A stretch of DNA of 64,000 bases from Mesorhizobium sp. (GCA_004017275.1 SAKE01000015.1:98059-162058), one strand, 5' to 3'. Positions 24,780-34,381 are shown, numbered from the stretch's first letter. The notes: generated by a model not told the origin, from the sequence alone. Made by a program: numbers and translations.

Positions 24780-25912
24780 CTCCGGTCGCTTTCCTTTGGG
24801 TGGTTCTCCCTCAGAAACGACAGCACTTCCGATGCCGGAACATCCTTGGCAATGAAGGCCTGGCCAATGCCGCGCGTCAGGATGAAGGTCAGAGCGCCGC
24901 GCGACACCTTCTTGTCCTGGGTGATGAAGGCAAGCAGCGCCTCGGCATCGGGCAAATCGCCTGGAACGTCGGCAATCCGCCAGGGCAGGCCGACGGCGCG
25001 CAGATGCGCCTCGACGCGCGCGGCATCGTCGGGGCTGGCCAGATTGAGCCGCGACGAGAACCGGTACGCCAGCGCCATGCCGATGGCGACGCCCTCGCCA
25101 TGGACGAGGCGGCTTCCGTCGTACCGCGTGGCGGCCTCCAGCGCGTGGCCGAATGTGTGGCCGAGGTTGAGCAGCGCGCGGTCGCCGGTCTCGAACTCGT
25201 CGCGCGCAACGACGTCGGCCTTGGCGCGGCAGGCTTCGGCAATCGCCTGCGCCCTCTCCGGCCCGCCAGCAAACACATTCGCCCAATTCTCTTCCAGCCA
25301 GGCGAAAAATTCCGGCCGGTCGATGAGCCCGTATTTGGCAAGCTCGGCGTAGCCGGCGCGGAATTCGCGGATCGGCAGCGTATCGAGCACTCCGGTGTCG
25401 GCCAGCACCAGCTTCGGCTGATGGAAGACGCCGACAAGGTTCTTGCCGCGCGCACTGTTGATGCCGGTCTTGCCGCCGACCGAGGAATCGACCTGCGCCA
25501 GCAACGAGGTCGGGATTTGCACGAAATTCATGCCGCGGCGCACGATGCCGGCGGCAAAGCCGGCAAGGTCGCCGACAACACCGCCGCCGAAAGCGATGAC
25601 GATGTCGCCGCGCTCCAGCCTGGCGGCCAGCACACCGTCGACCACCTCTTCGAGATGGGCAAAACTCTTGGTCTTCTCGCCGGGCGGAAGCGTGATGACG
25701 GCCGGCTGGATGCCACTCGTTTCGAGGCCGGCCTTCAGCGCATCGAGATGCGCTGCCGCGACATTGGCGTCGGTGATGACCGCGGCGCGCGTGCCCGGCA
25801 GGCGGCGCGAAATCTCGGCACCCGCGCGTGACAACAATCCCGAGCCGATCAGGATGTCGTAAGTCCGCTCGCCAAGGCCGACTTCGACGGTGACTGGCTC
25901 GTCCGCGCTCAC
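24776..25912 (-). CDS. aroB: 3-dehydroquinate synthase
   Basis: 378 residues. It converts DAHP to 3-dehydroquinate, the second step of the shikimate pathway, using NAD and a divalent metal. Motifs visible: LPPGEKTKSFAHLEEVVDGVL, FGGGVVGDLAGFAAGIVRRGMNFVQIPTSLLAQVDSSVGGKTGIN, and the metal-binding LLNLGHTFGHALEA. It overlaps aroK by four bases (ATGA) and the CBS protein by four, so aroK-aroB-CBS is one operon. Confidence 0.97.
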   Translation of the reverse strand: MSADEPVTVEVGLGERTYDILIGSGLLSRAGAEISRRLPGTRAAVITDANVAAAHLDALKAGLETSGIQPAVITLPPGEKTKSFAHLEEVVDGVLAARLERGDIVIAFGGGVVGDLAGFAAGIVRRGMNFVQIPTSLLAQVDSSVGGKTGINSARGKNLVGVFHQPKLVLADTGVLDTLPIREFRAGYAELAKYGLIDRPEFFAWLEENWANVFAGGPERAQAIAEACRAKADVVARDEFETGDRALLNLGHTFGHALEAATRYDGSRLVHGEGVAIGMALAYRFSSRLNLASPDDAARVEAHLRAVGLPWRIADVPGDLPDAEALLAFITQDKKVSRGALTFILTRGIGQAFIAKDVPASEVLSFLRENHPKESDRR

Positions 25913-26523
25913 GATCCTACCCCGCCTGTGGCGGCAGTCTCATCGATGCCGAAATGCCGGCAGAGCGCCTCTACCACCTCGGTGGCGATGACCTCCTTGC
26001 GGTCGTCGCGGGTCGGCACGGTGACGTCGGATGTTGCGTAGACCGGATAGCGCTCGCCCATCAGCCGCTCCAGCACGGCGCGGGGGTCGGCGCTTTTCAG
26101 GAGCGGCCGGTTCTGTTTCTTGGAGACGCGGTCCATCAAAAGGTCGAGCTCGGCCTTCAGCCACACCGACACACCGTGCGCGGCGATCGCCTCGCGCGTC
26201 TGCGCGTTCATGAAGGCGCCGCCGCCGGTCGACAGCACTTGCGGGCCGTTTTCCAGCACGCGCAGGATGACGCGCTGCTCCAGCGCCCTGAATTCCGTCT
26301 CGCCATAGCGCTCGAACAGCTCCGGAACGGTCATGCGCGAGACGCTTTCGATCTCCTGGTCGCTGTCGATGAAGGGCAGCGCAAGCATCGTCGCCACCTT
26401 CCGGCCGATCGCCGTCTTGCCGGCGCCCATCAGCCCGACAAAGACAACGGAACGGCTGCCCAGCCGGCCAAGCAGCCCGGCGTGGGTGGTCTCGTCTGGA
26501 GGATTTGCTGGCAGCGCGTTCAT
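25909..26523 (-). CDS. aroK: shikimate kinase
   Basis: 204 residues from ATG 26523 (MNALPANPPDE). Shikimate kinase phosphorylates shikimate with ATP. The P-loop is FVGLMGAGKTAIGRKVA, the shikimate-binding region PFIDSDQEIESVSRMTVPELFERYGETEFRALE is complete, and GGGAFMNAQTR is present. The open frame runs on to 26715 without the family pattern, so the shorter start is taken. First gene of the aroK-aroB-CBS operon. Confidence 0.96.
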   Translation of the reverse strand: MNALPANPPDETTHAGLLGRLGSRSVVFVGLMGAGKTAIGRKVATMLALPFIDSDQEIESVSRMTVPELFERYGETEFRALEQRVILRVLENGPQVLSTGGGAFMNAQTREAIAAHGVSVWLKAELDLLMDRVSKKQNRPLLKSADPRAVLERLMGERYPVYATSDVTVPTRDDRKEVIATEVVEALCRHFGIDETAATGGVGS

Positions 26524-26733
26524 AAAATGTTTCGAGGACCCTCTTTGCCGGCGTATCGACATGAAAAGCCGGTTTGCGTCAAGCACGGCGAGCGCCTTAA
26601 GCCCTATATGGACTGGCAAGGTCTGCATCGGAAGTTGCAAACAGGCCTCAGCTTCTTTCTTGAATTGGCCGGATTGGCGTCCCATAAGGGGACAGGGTTT
26701 GGAAACGCAGAACAAGAAGACGGGCGAAAATTG

Positions 26734-26886
26734 ATGCCGACACTGTTTCGCTTTGTCGTGATAACGGCGATTCTGGCTGGCATTGCCTATGGTACGATGT
26801 TCGCGCTGGTGATGTTCGTCGAGCCCAGAAAGGGTGAGATGAGCGTGCGCATCCCACCGGAAAAGCTCAATCCCAAGAAAAGCTGA
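26734..26886 (+). CDS. small single-pass membrane protein, conserved near xerD
   Basis: 50 residues, MPTLFRFVVITAILAGIAYGTMF..., with one membrane helix at about 6-30 and a short polar tail ending NPKKS. It ends at the base before the xerD ATG, so the two are coupled. Short proteins of this kind sit upstream of xerD in rhizobia and are sometimes labelled histidine kinase without any kinase motif. No function can be assigned. Confidence 0.75.
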   Translation: MPTLFRFVVITAILAGIAYGTMFALVMFVEPRKGEMSVRIPPEKLNPKKS

Positions 26887-27804
26887 ATGAACAGCGCCGC
26901 CCGCATCGAAGCCTTCCTGGAAATGATGAGCGCCGAGCGGGGCGCTGCCGAAAACACGCTTTCCTCCTACCGCCGCGACCTCGAGGACGCTTCGGACGCG
27001 ATCGATGGCGGGCTCGCCGGTGCCGCGCCCGCCGATATCCGCGCTTATCTCGACGACATCGCCGCGCGCGGCTTTGCACCGACATCGCAGGCGCGCAAAC
27101 TGTCGGCGATCCGCCAGTTCTTCAAATTCCTCTACGCCGAAGGCCTGCGCGGCGATGACCCGACCGGCACACTGGACAGTCCAAAAAAGGGCCGCCCGCT
27201 GCCCAAGACAATGAACGAGGCCGACACCGGCCGGCTGATCGACCGTGCGGCGCAGGAGGCTGGCGATGTGTCGCTTGGCGATGGCGACAGGCTGGCTTCA
27301 CTGCGCCTGCATGCGCTGGTGGAGGTGCTTTATGCCACCGGCCTGCGCGTTTCCGAGCTGGTCGGCCTGCCGGTGACGGTGGCTCAGCGCGACGACCGCT
27401 TCTTCATGGTGCGCGGCAAGGGCGACAAGGAGCGCATGGTGCCGCTCTCGGCCAAGGCGCGCACGGCGATGAAAGCCTGGCTTGCCGCCCGCGCCAGGGT
27501 TCCCGCTTTCGCCGACAGCCCGTTCCTGTTCCCGGCTGCCTCCGACAGCGGCTATCTCTCGCGCCAGGTCTTCGCCCGCGACCTGAAAGGGCTGGCGGCA
27601 AGGGCCGGCATCGCCTCGGCGAAAATCTCGCCGCACGTGCTGCGCCATGCCTTTGCCAGCCATCTCCTGCAGAACGGCGCCGATCTCAGGGCCGTGCAGC
27701 AACTGCTCGGCCATGCCGACATATCGACGACACAGATTTACACCCATGTTCTGGAAGAGCGGCTGGTACGGCTGGTCAACGATCATCATCCGCTTGCCGA
27801 CTAG
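26887..27804 (+). CDS. xerD: tyrosine recombinase XerD
   Basis: 305 residues, the size of chromosomal XerD. The N-terminal SAM-like core-binding domain (RIEAFLEMMSAERGAAENTLSSYRRDLED) is followed by the catalytic domain. The active-site residues are visible: Arg in YATGLRVSELVGL, His-x-x-Arg in HVLRHAFASHLLQNG, His in QQLLGHADISTTQIYTHV and the nucleophile Tyr within it. It resolves chromosome dimers at dif with XerC. Not a phage-type integrase: length and neighbours fit the housekeeping gene. Confidence 0.95.
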   Translation: MNSAARIEAFLEMMSAERGAAENTLSSYRRDLEDASDAIDGGLAGAAPADIRAYLDDIAARGFAPTSQARKLSAIRQFFKFLYAEGLRGDDPTGTLDSPKKGRPLPKTMNEADTGRLIDRAAQEAGDVSLGDGDRLASLRLHALVEVLYATGLRVSELVGLPVTVAQRDDRFFMVRGKGDKERMVPLSAKARTAMKAWLAARARVPAFADSPFLFPAASDSGYLSRQVFARDLKGLAARAGIASAKISPHVLRHAFASHLLQNGADLRAVQQLLGHADISTTQIYTHVLEERLVRLVNDHHPLAD

Positions 27805-27903
27805 GCCTCATATCGCTATGTGAGGACGACGTTTCACCGCCCGGAGCCTTGGATTCAAGGGTTCCGTCAGCCATTGCCTTCCGATGTATCGGTCCGCTCA
27901 CGC

Positions 27904-28854
27904 ATGTATAATTACCTCGACTTCGAAAAGCCGGTGCAGGACCTCGAGGGCAAGATCCTCGAGCTGAAGAAGCTTGCCGAGAATGGCGAGGCGGTCGATG
28001 TCGGCGACGAGATCAGCCGGCTGGAGAAGCGCTCCCGCGACGCGCTGCGCGACGCCTACAAGGCACTGACGCCATGGCAGAAGGTGCAGGTGGCGCGCCA
28101 TCCAGACAGGCCGCATTGCGTCGACTACATCAAAGGTCTGTTCAACGATTTCACGCCGCTGGCCGGCGACCGCAATTTCGGCGAGGACCAGGCGATCGTC
28201 GGCGGCTTCGCCCGTTTCCGCGGCGAGCCGGTGGCCATCATCGGCCAGGAAAAGGGTTCCGACACGACCAGCCGGCTGAAGCACAATTTCGGCTCGGTGC
28301 GGCCGGAAGGCTACCGCAAGGCGGTGCGGCTGATGGAACTCGCCGATCGCTTCAAGATCCCGCTGCTGACGCTGGTCGACACCGCCGGCGCCTATCCCGG
28401 CGTCGGCGCCGAGGAGCGCGGCCAGGCGGAAGCCATTGCCCGTTCGACATCGGCCTGCCTTGGCCTGAAAGTGCCGTCGATTTCGGTGGTCATCGGCGAA
28501 GGCGGCTCGGGCGGCGCCATCGCCATCGCCACCGCCAATCGGGTCTACATGCTCGAACACGCCATCTATTCGGTGATTTCGCCGGAGGGTGCTGCCTCGA
28601 TCCTGTGGCGCGATACGACGCGATCGAAGGACGCGGCGACCAACATGAAGATCACCGCACAGGATCTTCTGGAGCTGAAGATCATCGACGCCATCATCCC
28701 CGAACCGCTCGGCGGCGCGCATCGCGGCGCCGAAACCGTGATTGCCGCGACCGGCGACCTCATCGCCAGGACGATGAAGGACTTTGCCGGCGCCAACACC
28801 GATTTCCGCGAGCAGCGCCGCGAGAAATACCTGGCCATGGGCCGCAGCCTCTGA
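27904..28854 (+). CDS. accA: acetyl-CoA carboxylase carboxyltransferase subunit alpha
   Basis: 316 residues from ATG 27904 (MYNYLDFEKPVQDLEGKI). It transfers carboxyl from biotin to acetyl-CoA with AccD, the first step of fatty acid synthesis. Family patterns: RHPDRPHCVDYI, VGGFARFRGEPVAIIGQEKG, DTAGAYPGVGAEERGQAEAIA and GEGGSGGAIAIATAN. The frame extends to 27820, but family members start at MYNYL. Confidence 0.97.
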   Translation: MYNYLDFEKPVQDLEGKILELKKLAENGEAVDVGDEISRLEKRSRDALRDAYKALTPWQKVQVARHPDRPHCVDYIKGLFNDFTPLAGDRNFGEDQAIVGGFARFRGEPVAIIGQEKGSDTTSRLKHNFGSVRPEGYRKAVRLMELADRFKIPLLTLVDTAGAYPGVGAEERGQAEAIARSTSACLGLKVPSISVVIGEGGSGGAIAIATANRVYMLEHAIYSVISPEGAASILWRDTTRSKDAATNMKITAQDLLELKIIDAIIPEPLGGAHRGAETVIAATGDLIARTMKDFAGANTDFREQRREKYLAMGRSL

Positions 28855-29071
28855 CCGCAGGCAGCCTTGACCGCCACAATGTGGCCGCTGGGAGCATTTC
28901 TGCCACAAAAATGCCGCTGCATTCGGCTCAATGAGACTGCCGCAGGGGGATGCGTCGGCACTTGCGGTAAGGAATTTATTAGGGTTAACGGGCTTAGGGT
29001 CCGTCGATGCGCAGTGCAGTAGCCAGGGCAAGAAACGTCCTGGCGCCAGAGAAAAGACGATATCCGCAGCC

Positions 29072-30370
29072 ATGTTTGTCAAGCTTGCCCGCACCGGAAT
29101 CCTGATAGCCGCCCTTGGAGTTGCCGGCTGCAACAATTCGTCGATGAAGGATTTTGCCCCGGAGGCCAACAAGCCGCTGCCCGACAAGATCCTGGCCGAC
29201 ATGAAAGCCAAGGGCATGGTCCGCACTTCGTCGGTAATGGCCCGCATCTTCAAGGAAGAGGGCAAGCTCGAGATCTGGAAGGCTAAGACCAACGGCCGCT
29301 ACGACATGGTGGCGAGCTACGACATCTGCAAATGGTCGGGCAAGCTCGGACCGAAATACACCGAAGGCGATCGCCAAGCGCCGGAAGGCTTCTATACGGT
29401 GCGCCCGGCGCAGATGAACCCGCGCTCGAACTACCATCTGTCGTTCAACATCGGCTATCCCAACGCCTATGACCGCGCCAACGGCCGCACCGGCTCCAAT
29501 TTGATGGTGCACGGCGCTTGCTCGTCGTCGGGCTGCTATTCGATGACCGATGCACAGATCGAGCAGATCTATGCCTTCGGCCGCGACGCGTTTCAGGGCG
29601 GCCAGACCGAGTTCCAGATCCAGGCCTTTCCGTTCCGCATGACCGCAGCCAACATGGCGCGCTACCGCAACGACCCGAACTACGACTTCTGGAAGATGCT
29701 GAAAATCGGCTACGACAATTTCGAGATCACCAAGGTGCCGCCGAAGGTCGATGTCTGCGAGAAGCGCTATGTCTTCAATCAGGTTGCCGCCGACGGCCAG
29801 ACATTCGATCCGACCGGGGCCTGCCCGGCGACGACGCAGCCTGATTCGCTGAAAAGCGCCTACAATTCCTACATGAGCACCTACGACGCGGCCTTCAGCG
29901 GCGCGGTCAAGGCCAGCGTGCCGGCGCCGAAGCCAACCATCGCCGGCATCAAGGAAGCCAGCATCGTCTCCGACTGGTCCAAGCGCCGGGCACGCGGCGA
30001 GCGCGTGCCGATCGATCCGCCGTCGCTCAATAATGACGGCTCGGTCACCGAGACGGCGCGCATGGGCCGCATCGATTCGCCTGCCGGCCGCAAGATGGCC
30101 GCTCTCGACGCCGAAAAGGCCGCCAAGCAGAAGGCCGAGGAGCAGAAGCTGGCTGCCATAGAGGCCGCCAAGCAGGCCAAGGAAGCCGCCAAGGCCCAGG
30201 CTCTGGCCGAAAAGGAGGCCGAGAAGGCCGCCAAGGAAGCCCCTGCCGCCACCGCGACCATCGCCGCCCCTTCCGAAGCCGCGCCCATGGCCGAAACGCA
30301 GGCCGCGAGTGTCGACGAAAGCCGGGTGACGAAGCTGAAGAACAAGTTGCTCGGCATGTTCGGCGGTTGA
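29072..30370 (+). CDS. L,D-transpeptidase-type lipoprotein (YafK-like YkuD domain)
   Basis: 432 residues from ATG 29072. The N-terminus is a lipoprotein signal (KLARTGILIAALGVAGC, cleavage before Cys19). The YkuD catalytic centre reads LMVHGACSSSGCYSMTD with the His and the active Cys, and EGDRQAPEGFYTV precedes it as in YafK-type proteins. Such enzymes make or remodel 3-3 peptidoglycan links, or cleave attached lipoproteins. The last 60 residues are a Lys/Ala/Glu-rich coiled coil, probably a cell-wall stalk. The TusA-like gene follows immediately. Confidence 0.9.
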   Translation: MFVKLARTGILIAALGVAGCNNSSMKDFAPEANKPLPDKILADMKAKGMVRTSSVMARIFKEEGKLEIWKAKTNGRYDMVASYDICKWSGKLGPKYTEGDRQAPEGFYTVRPAQMNPRSNYHLSFNIGYPNAYDRANGRTGSNLMVHGACSSSGCYSMTDAQIEQIYAFGRDAFQGGQTEFQIQAFPFRMTAANMARYRNDPNYDFWKMLKIGYDNFEITKVPPKVDVCEKRYVFNQVAADGQTFDPTGACPATTQPDSLKSAYNSYMSTYDAAFSGAVKASVPAPKPTIAGIKEASIVSDWSKRRARGERVPIDPPSLNNDGSVTETARMGRIDSPAGRKMAALDAEKAAKQKAEEQKLAAIEAAKQAKEAAKAQALAEKEAEKAAKEAPAATATIAAPSEAAPMAETQAASVDESRVTKLKNKLLGMFGG

Positions 30371-30378
30371 TTTCACCC

Positions 30379-30621
30379 GTGGCTGATCGCGCCGCTGTTT
30401 ATGACCTCAAGGGGCTGAACTGCCCCCTGCCCGTGCTCAAGGCCAAGAAGCGCCTGGCCGGCATGAGTCCGGGCAGCCGGCTATGGTTAGAGACCACCGA
30501 CCCGCTCGCCGTCATCGACATTCCGGCATTCTGCTCCGACAACGGCCACCAACTCATTGAAACAGCAGCGATTTCCGGCGGTCATCGCTTCCTGGTCGAG
30601 CGCGGCGCGCAGCAACCGTAG
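30379..30621 (+). CDS. TusA-like sulfurtransferase
   Basis: 80 residues from GTG 30379; a TTG at 30367 overlapping the previous stop is an alternative. It has the SirA/TusA signature DLKGLNCPLPVLKAKKRLAGM with the single reactive Cys, followed by LEVETTDPLAVIDIP-like strands (LWLETTDPLAVIDIP). Family members pass persulfide sulfur, for example to tRNA thiolation or molybdenum cofactor enzymes. Lies directly after the L,D-transpeptidase gene on the same strand. Confidence 0.88.
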   Translation: MADRAAVYDLKGLNCPLPVLKAKKRLAGMSPGSRLWLETTDPLAVIDIPAFCSDNGHQLIETAAISGGHRFLVERGAQQP

Positions 30622-30624
30622 GGT

Positions 30625-31737
30625 TTACCCCCCGGCAATCGCCAGCGGATTGTTTTCCAGCGCCGCGCGGTCGGGCGTGTCGATCGACGGCCGGTTGGTG
30701 AAGGCGGCGAACAGCCGGCGGATATAGTCTTCCGATATGTCGAGCGTGATCAGCACCAGCCGGGTGCCGCGCTGGCCATCGGGCCAGGACGGCAGTTGCA
30801 CCGGCGGATGCAGGATCTTCTGCACGCCATGGATGACCAACGGCCGCGATGGGTCTTCGCTGATTTCGATGACGCCCTTCATGCGCAGCAAGCTCTCGCC
30901 ATGCGTCGAGCGCAGCAGGTCGAGAAACATCTCGATGGCTGAAAACGGCACCGGCGCTTCATGGACCAGCGAATAGGAACGCACGCGCGAATCATGCCGG
31001 TGGCCGTGATCATGGTCATGTTTGTGATCATGGTCGTGATGATGGTGGTCGTGATCATGCGCTGCTTCCTCGCCAAGCCAGCGCCGCACATCGGCGGATT
31101 TCGTCGCCGGGTTGTAGAGGCCGCAATCAAACAGCGCCGCCACACCTGTCCCCGTGTCGGCGGCATCGAGCAGCTCGGCGCCCGGATTGATCTGCCTTAC
31201 ACGCGTCCGCAGCGTTTCCAGATCGCCGGGGCCGGTGACCAGATCGGCTTTGCTGAGCACGATGCGGTCGGCGACGGCAACCTGTTTGACCGCCTCGACA
31301 TGGGCGTCGAGCGTGGCATTGCCGTTGACCGCATCGACCAGAGTGATGACGCCGTCGAGCCGGAAGGCCTGGACCAGTGCCGGATGCGCCATGATCGACT
31401 GCAGCACCGGCGCCGGATCGGCAAGGCCGGTGGTTTCGACGATGACGCGGGCAAGCCGGGCGATGCGGCCGGTCTGCAGCCGGTCGACCAGGTCGGCCAG
31501 CGTGTCGACCAGTTCGCCGCGCACCGTGCAGCACAGGCAGCCGTCCGAAAGCTGGATAATGCCGTCGGAAGACTGCTCGACCAGCAAATGGTCGATCGCC
31601 ACCTCGCCGAATTCGTTGATGATGACCGCCGTGTCGGCCAGCGCCGGATCCTTGAGCATCCGGTTGAGCAGCGTCGTCTTGCCGGCGCCGAGGAAACCGG
31701 TCAGCACCGAGACGGGGATTGGGAAGCCGCTGCCCAT
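30625..31737 (-). CDS. CobW/COG0523 GTPase with His-rich metal loop
   Basis: 370 residues. It is a G3E GTPase of the metallochaperone family: Walker A VLTGFLGAGKTTLLNRML, the CxCC metal motif SDGCLCCTVRGELV, and the NKxD-equivalent LSKAD. Residues 228-252 form a dense His/Asp stretch (HDHDHHHHDHDHKHDHDHGH), a metal reservoir typical of zinc- or cobalt-handling members. The C-terminal domain is present. No Zur site was identified, so whether it serves zinc or cobalamin metabolism is open. Convergent with the TusA-like gene, three bases apart. Confidence 0.93.
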   Translation of the reverse strand: MGSGFPIPVSVLTGFLGAGKTTLLNRMLKDPALADTAVIINEFGEVAIDHLLVEQSSDGIIQLSDGCLCCTVRGELVDTLADLVDRLQTGRIARLARVIVETTGLADPAPVLQSIMAHPALVQAFRLDGVITLVDAVNGNATLDAHVEAVKQVAVADRIVLSKADLVTGPGDLETLRTRVRQINPGAELLDAADTGTGVAALFDCGLYNPATKSADVRRWLGEEAAHDHDHHHHDHDHKHDHDHGHRHDSRVRSYSLVHEAPVPFSAIEMFLDLLRSTHGESLLRMKGVIEISEDPSRPLVIHGVQKILHPPVQLPSWPDGQRGTRLVLITLDISEDYIRRLFAAFTNRPSIDTPDRAALENNPLAIAGG

Positions 31738-31740
31738 TGG

Positions 31741-32904
31741 CTAGTTCGCAACCTTGGCCTGCTGATCGCCCTGCGCGGCGGAGCCGGCAATCTTCGGACC
31801 TGTGCCGGCGGGTGCCGGTCTGTCGGGCCTCCAACTCGGGATCGGCACATCGGCATATTCCTCAGCGCCCTGGTCGAGGATAGCCTTCGGCGCCGGACCG
31901 GTGGCGCCGCCAAGGCCGACGGCAATCAGCGTCGGCACATGGTCGAGCTTTTCCTGATAGGGCGACTTCGGCACATCCTTGGCGACCACCGGCGGCGCCT
32001 CGGATTGCTCCTGCGGCTTCTTCTTCTTGCAGACCTCGTCATGCATGTCGTTGGGCGAGACCGTGTCGCCATAGGGCGCCAGCGTGGCGACGGTGGCCGA
32101 GCCGGCGGCAGGCATGTCGAAACCCTGGTCGAGCAGTTTTGCCGCGGTCTCGGCGCGGGTGACCGCCGACTTCTCGCCAAGCACCACCGCGACCAGCGTG
32201 CGACCGTTGCGCGTCGCCGAGCCGATCATGTTGAAGCCCGATGGGCAGACAAAGCCCGTCTTCATGCCGTCAGCGCCGGGATAGCGGCCGATCAGCAGGT
32301 TGTAGTTGGGGATAGCCTTCTTGCCGACGGCAAGACCCTCGATCGAGAACCACGGCGCATATTGCGGGAACTCACGCCGGATCGCCATCACAAGCACGGC
32401 GAGGTCGCGCGCCGTCGTGTACTGGTCGGGCGAATAGAGCCCGTTCGGATTGACGAAATGCGTACCGTTCATGCCGAGCCGGGTGGCTTCGGCGTTCATC
32501 CGTTCGGCAAAGGCTGCCTGCGAACCACCGACGTTTTCGCCGACGGCCATGGCGATGTCGTTGGCCGATTTCACCAGCATCATCTTCAGCGCATTGTCGA
32601 GCCGCATCACCGAGCCCGGCTTGAAGCCCATCTTGCTTGGCGGCTCGGCGGCGGAATGTTTGGTCACCTTGATCGGCGAATCGAGCTGTACCTCGCCGGC
32701 CGCAAGCGCCCGGAAGGTCACATAGGCGGTCATCAGCTTGCTCAGCGACGCCGGATACCAGCGCTTGAACGCATCCTGATGTTGCAGGATCTTGCCGCTG
32801 CCGAGGTCGAACACCACCACCGGATTGGCTAGCGCCGGTCCGGCCAGGACCGACAGCGCGATTGTGCCAGCCGAGAATAGTTTGAGGAAATGCCTGTGCC
32901 GCAT
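31741..32904 (-). CDS. D-alanyl-D-alanine carboxypeptidase (PBP5/6 type)
   Basis: 387 residues with a signal peptide (LKLFSAGTIALSVLAGPALA). The three penicillin-binding motifs are in order: SxxK as ASLSKLMTAY, SxN as VKSANDIAM and KTG as GMKTGFVCPSG. It trims D-Ala from peptidoglycan stem peptides in the periplasm. The C-terminal 110 residues, after the catalytic domain, are Pro/Lys-rich (KKKKPQEQSEAPP) rather than a standard PBP5 domain. It ends three bases before the CobW-like gene starts, same strand. Confidence 0.92.
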   Translation of the reverse strand: MRHRHFLKLFSAGTIALSVLAGPALANPVVVFDLGSGKILQHQDAFKRWYPASLSKLMTAYVTFRALAAGEVQLDSPIKVTKHSAAEPPSKMGFKPGSVMRLDNALKMMLVKSANDIAMAVGENVGGSQAAFAERMNAEATRLGMNGTHFVNPNGLYSPDQYTTARDLAVLVMAIRREFPQYAPWFSIEGLAVGKKAIPNYNLLIGRYPGADGMKTGFVCPSGFNMIGSATRNGRTLVAVVLGEKSAVTRAETAAKLLDQGFDMPAAGSATVATLAPYGDTVSPNDMHDEVCKKKKPQEQSEAPPVVAKDVPKSPYQEKLDHVPTLIAVGLGGATGPAPKAILDQGAEEYADVPIPSWRPDRPAPAGTGPKIAGSAAQGDQQAKVAN

Positions 32905-33120
32905 GATCAAATCCGAAATCGCCTCTTGCCGTAGTCGCCCCTGGCTCCGTAAGATTTCGTTACGCGATCGCCAGCATGATAGGTCCGACCCTCAAAAACC
33001 GGACCGTATCGTTGCGGTGCTATTTACCCTATGTGACGCCAAGATGGCAAAGTGCATGGCGATCACAATTGCAAGGCAGCGGCCAACACCCGCCTGTCCC
33101 AACAGCGAGATGGAACCATC

Positions 33121-34284
33121 ATGCCAATCCTGAACCGTGCCGCCGAAATGCAGGACGAAGTTGCCGGCTGGCGCCAGCATCTGCACCAGACGCCAGAACT
33201 GAACTTCGACGTCTTCAAGACCGCCGCTTTCGTTACCGAAAAGCTGAAGGCCTTCGGTTGCGACGACGTGGTCACCGGCCTCGGCAAGACCGGCGTGGTT
33301 GGCATCATCCGCGGCCGCCAGGGCGAAGGCCCCACCATCGGCCTGCGCGCTGACATGGACGCGCTGCCGCTCAACGAGATATCAGGCAAGCCCTACGCCT
33401 CCACCATTCCCGGCAAGATGCATGCCTGCGGCCATGACGGCCACACGGCGATGCTGCTTGGCGCCGCGAAATATCTTGCCGAGACGCGCAACTTCACCGG
33501 CACCGTGGCGGTCATCTTCCAGCCGGCGGAAGAAGGCGGCGGCGGCGGCAACGAGATGGTCAAGGACGGTATGATGGAGCGTTTCGACATCTCAAAAGTG
33601 TTCGGCATGCACAACATGCCGGGCCTGCCTGTCGGGCAATTCGCCATTCGCCCAGGCCCGATCATGGCGGCGACGGCAGAATTCACCATCACCGTGCGCG
33701 GCAAGGGTGGCCATGCGGCTATGCCGCACGGCACGATCGACCCGATCGTCATCACCAGCCAGCTGGTCGGCGCCCTGCAGACGATCGCCTCGCGCAGCAC
33801 CGACCCGGTCGAGGCCGTGGTGGTGTCGGTGACCAAGTTCCACGCGGGTGACGCCTACAACATCATCCCGGAAACCGCCGAAATCGCCGGCACCGTGCGC
33901 ACCTTGCGCAAGGAAATCGCCAAGAAGTCCGAAGAGCGCATCCGCAGCATTTGCGACGGGCTGGCGACCGCGTTCGGCGCCAAGATCGAGGTCGACTATC
34001 AGGCTAATTACCCCGTGACCTTCAACCACGCGGAAGAGACGGTGTTTGCCAGCGACGTCGCAGCTGGGGTCGCCGGTGAAGCCCATGTGCATCGCGGCAT
34101 CCCGCCGGTGATGGGCGGCGAGGATTTCTCGTATATGCTCGAAGCCCGCCCCGGAGCCTTCATCTTCATAGGTAATGGCGACACCGCCGGCCTCCACAAC
34201 CCGGCCTATGACTTCAACGACGAGGTCATCCCGCACGGCATGAGCTACTGGGTGAAGCTGGCGGAAACCGCACTGGCGGCCTGA
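33121..34284 (+). CDS. M20 family amidohydrolase (hippurate hydrolase-like)
   Basis: 387 residues. Metal-site motifs are RADMDALPL, HACGHDGHTAMLLGAAKYLA, FQPAEEGGGGGNEMVKDG and the C-terminal MGGEDFSYMLEARPGAFIF. Members hydrolyse N-acyl amino acids or indole-acetyl amino acids; the exact substrate is not readable from sequence. ATG 33121 follows a GGAACC site. Divergent from the D,D-carboxypeptidase across a 216-base gap with no recognised feature. Confidence 0.93.
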   Translation: MPILNRAAEMQDEVAGWRQHLHQTPELNFDVFKTAAFVTEKLKAFGCDDVVTGLGKTGVVGIIRGRQGEGPTIGLRADMDALPLNEISGKPYASTIPGKMHACGHDGHTAMLLGAAKYLAETRNFTGTVAVIFQPAEEGGGGGNEMVKDGMMERFDISKVFGMHNMPGLPVGQFAIRPGPIMAATAEFTITVRGKGGHAAMPHGTIDPIVITSQLVGALQTIASRSTDPVEAVVVSVTKFHAGDAYNIIPETAEIAGTVRTLRKEIAKKSEERIRSICDGLATAFGAKIEVDYQANYPVTFNHAEETVFASDVAAGVAGEAHVHRGIPPVMGGEDFSYMLEARPGAFIFIGNGDTAGLHNPAYDFNDEVIPHGMSYWVKLAETALAA

Positions 34285-34307
34285 CGGCAGCAGTCGCACG
34301 ACAATCA

Positions 34308-34344
34308 CAAGAGGCCAGCCGAATTGCCTTTGGTCGGCCTCTTG
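34308..34344 (+). terminator. hairpin after the M20 gene
   Basis: CAAGAGGCC (34308-34316) pairs perfectly with GGCCTCTTG (34336-34344), 24 bases after the M20 stop. No T run follows, so it may be a terminator or a processing hairpin. Confidence 0.45.
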
Positions 34345-34381
34345 GCGAAACGATCCGAAGCGGCTATGTGTCTGGCCGCGT

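Noticed and set aside
26887..27804. XerD gene as evidence for an integrated mobile element
   Set aside because: Length, neighbours (accA, small membrane protein) and motif set fit the housekeeping dimer-resolution recombinase.
28994..30376. 460-codon minus-strand frame opposite the L,D-transpeptidase
   Set aside because: Gly/Arg/His-rich shadow of the coding strand, which has a lipobox and catalytic motif.
31000..31070. Repeated gatcatgg/gtgatca motif as a DNA repeat
   Set aside because: It encodes the His/Asp-rich metal loop of the CobW-like protein, so the periodicity comes from the protein.
30961..32832. 623-codon plus-strand frame across the CobW-like and carboxypeptidase genes
   Set aside because: It spans two well-supported genes on the other strand and has no recognisable domain.
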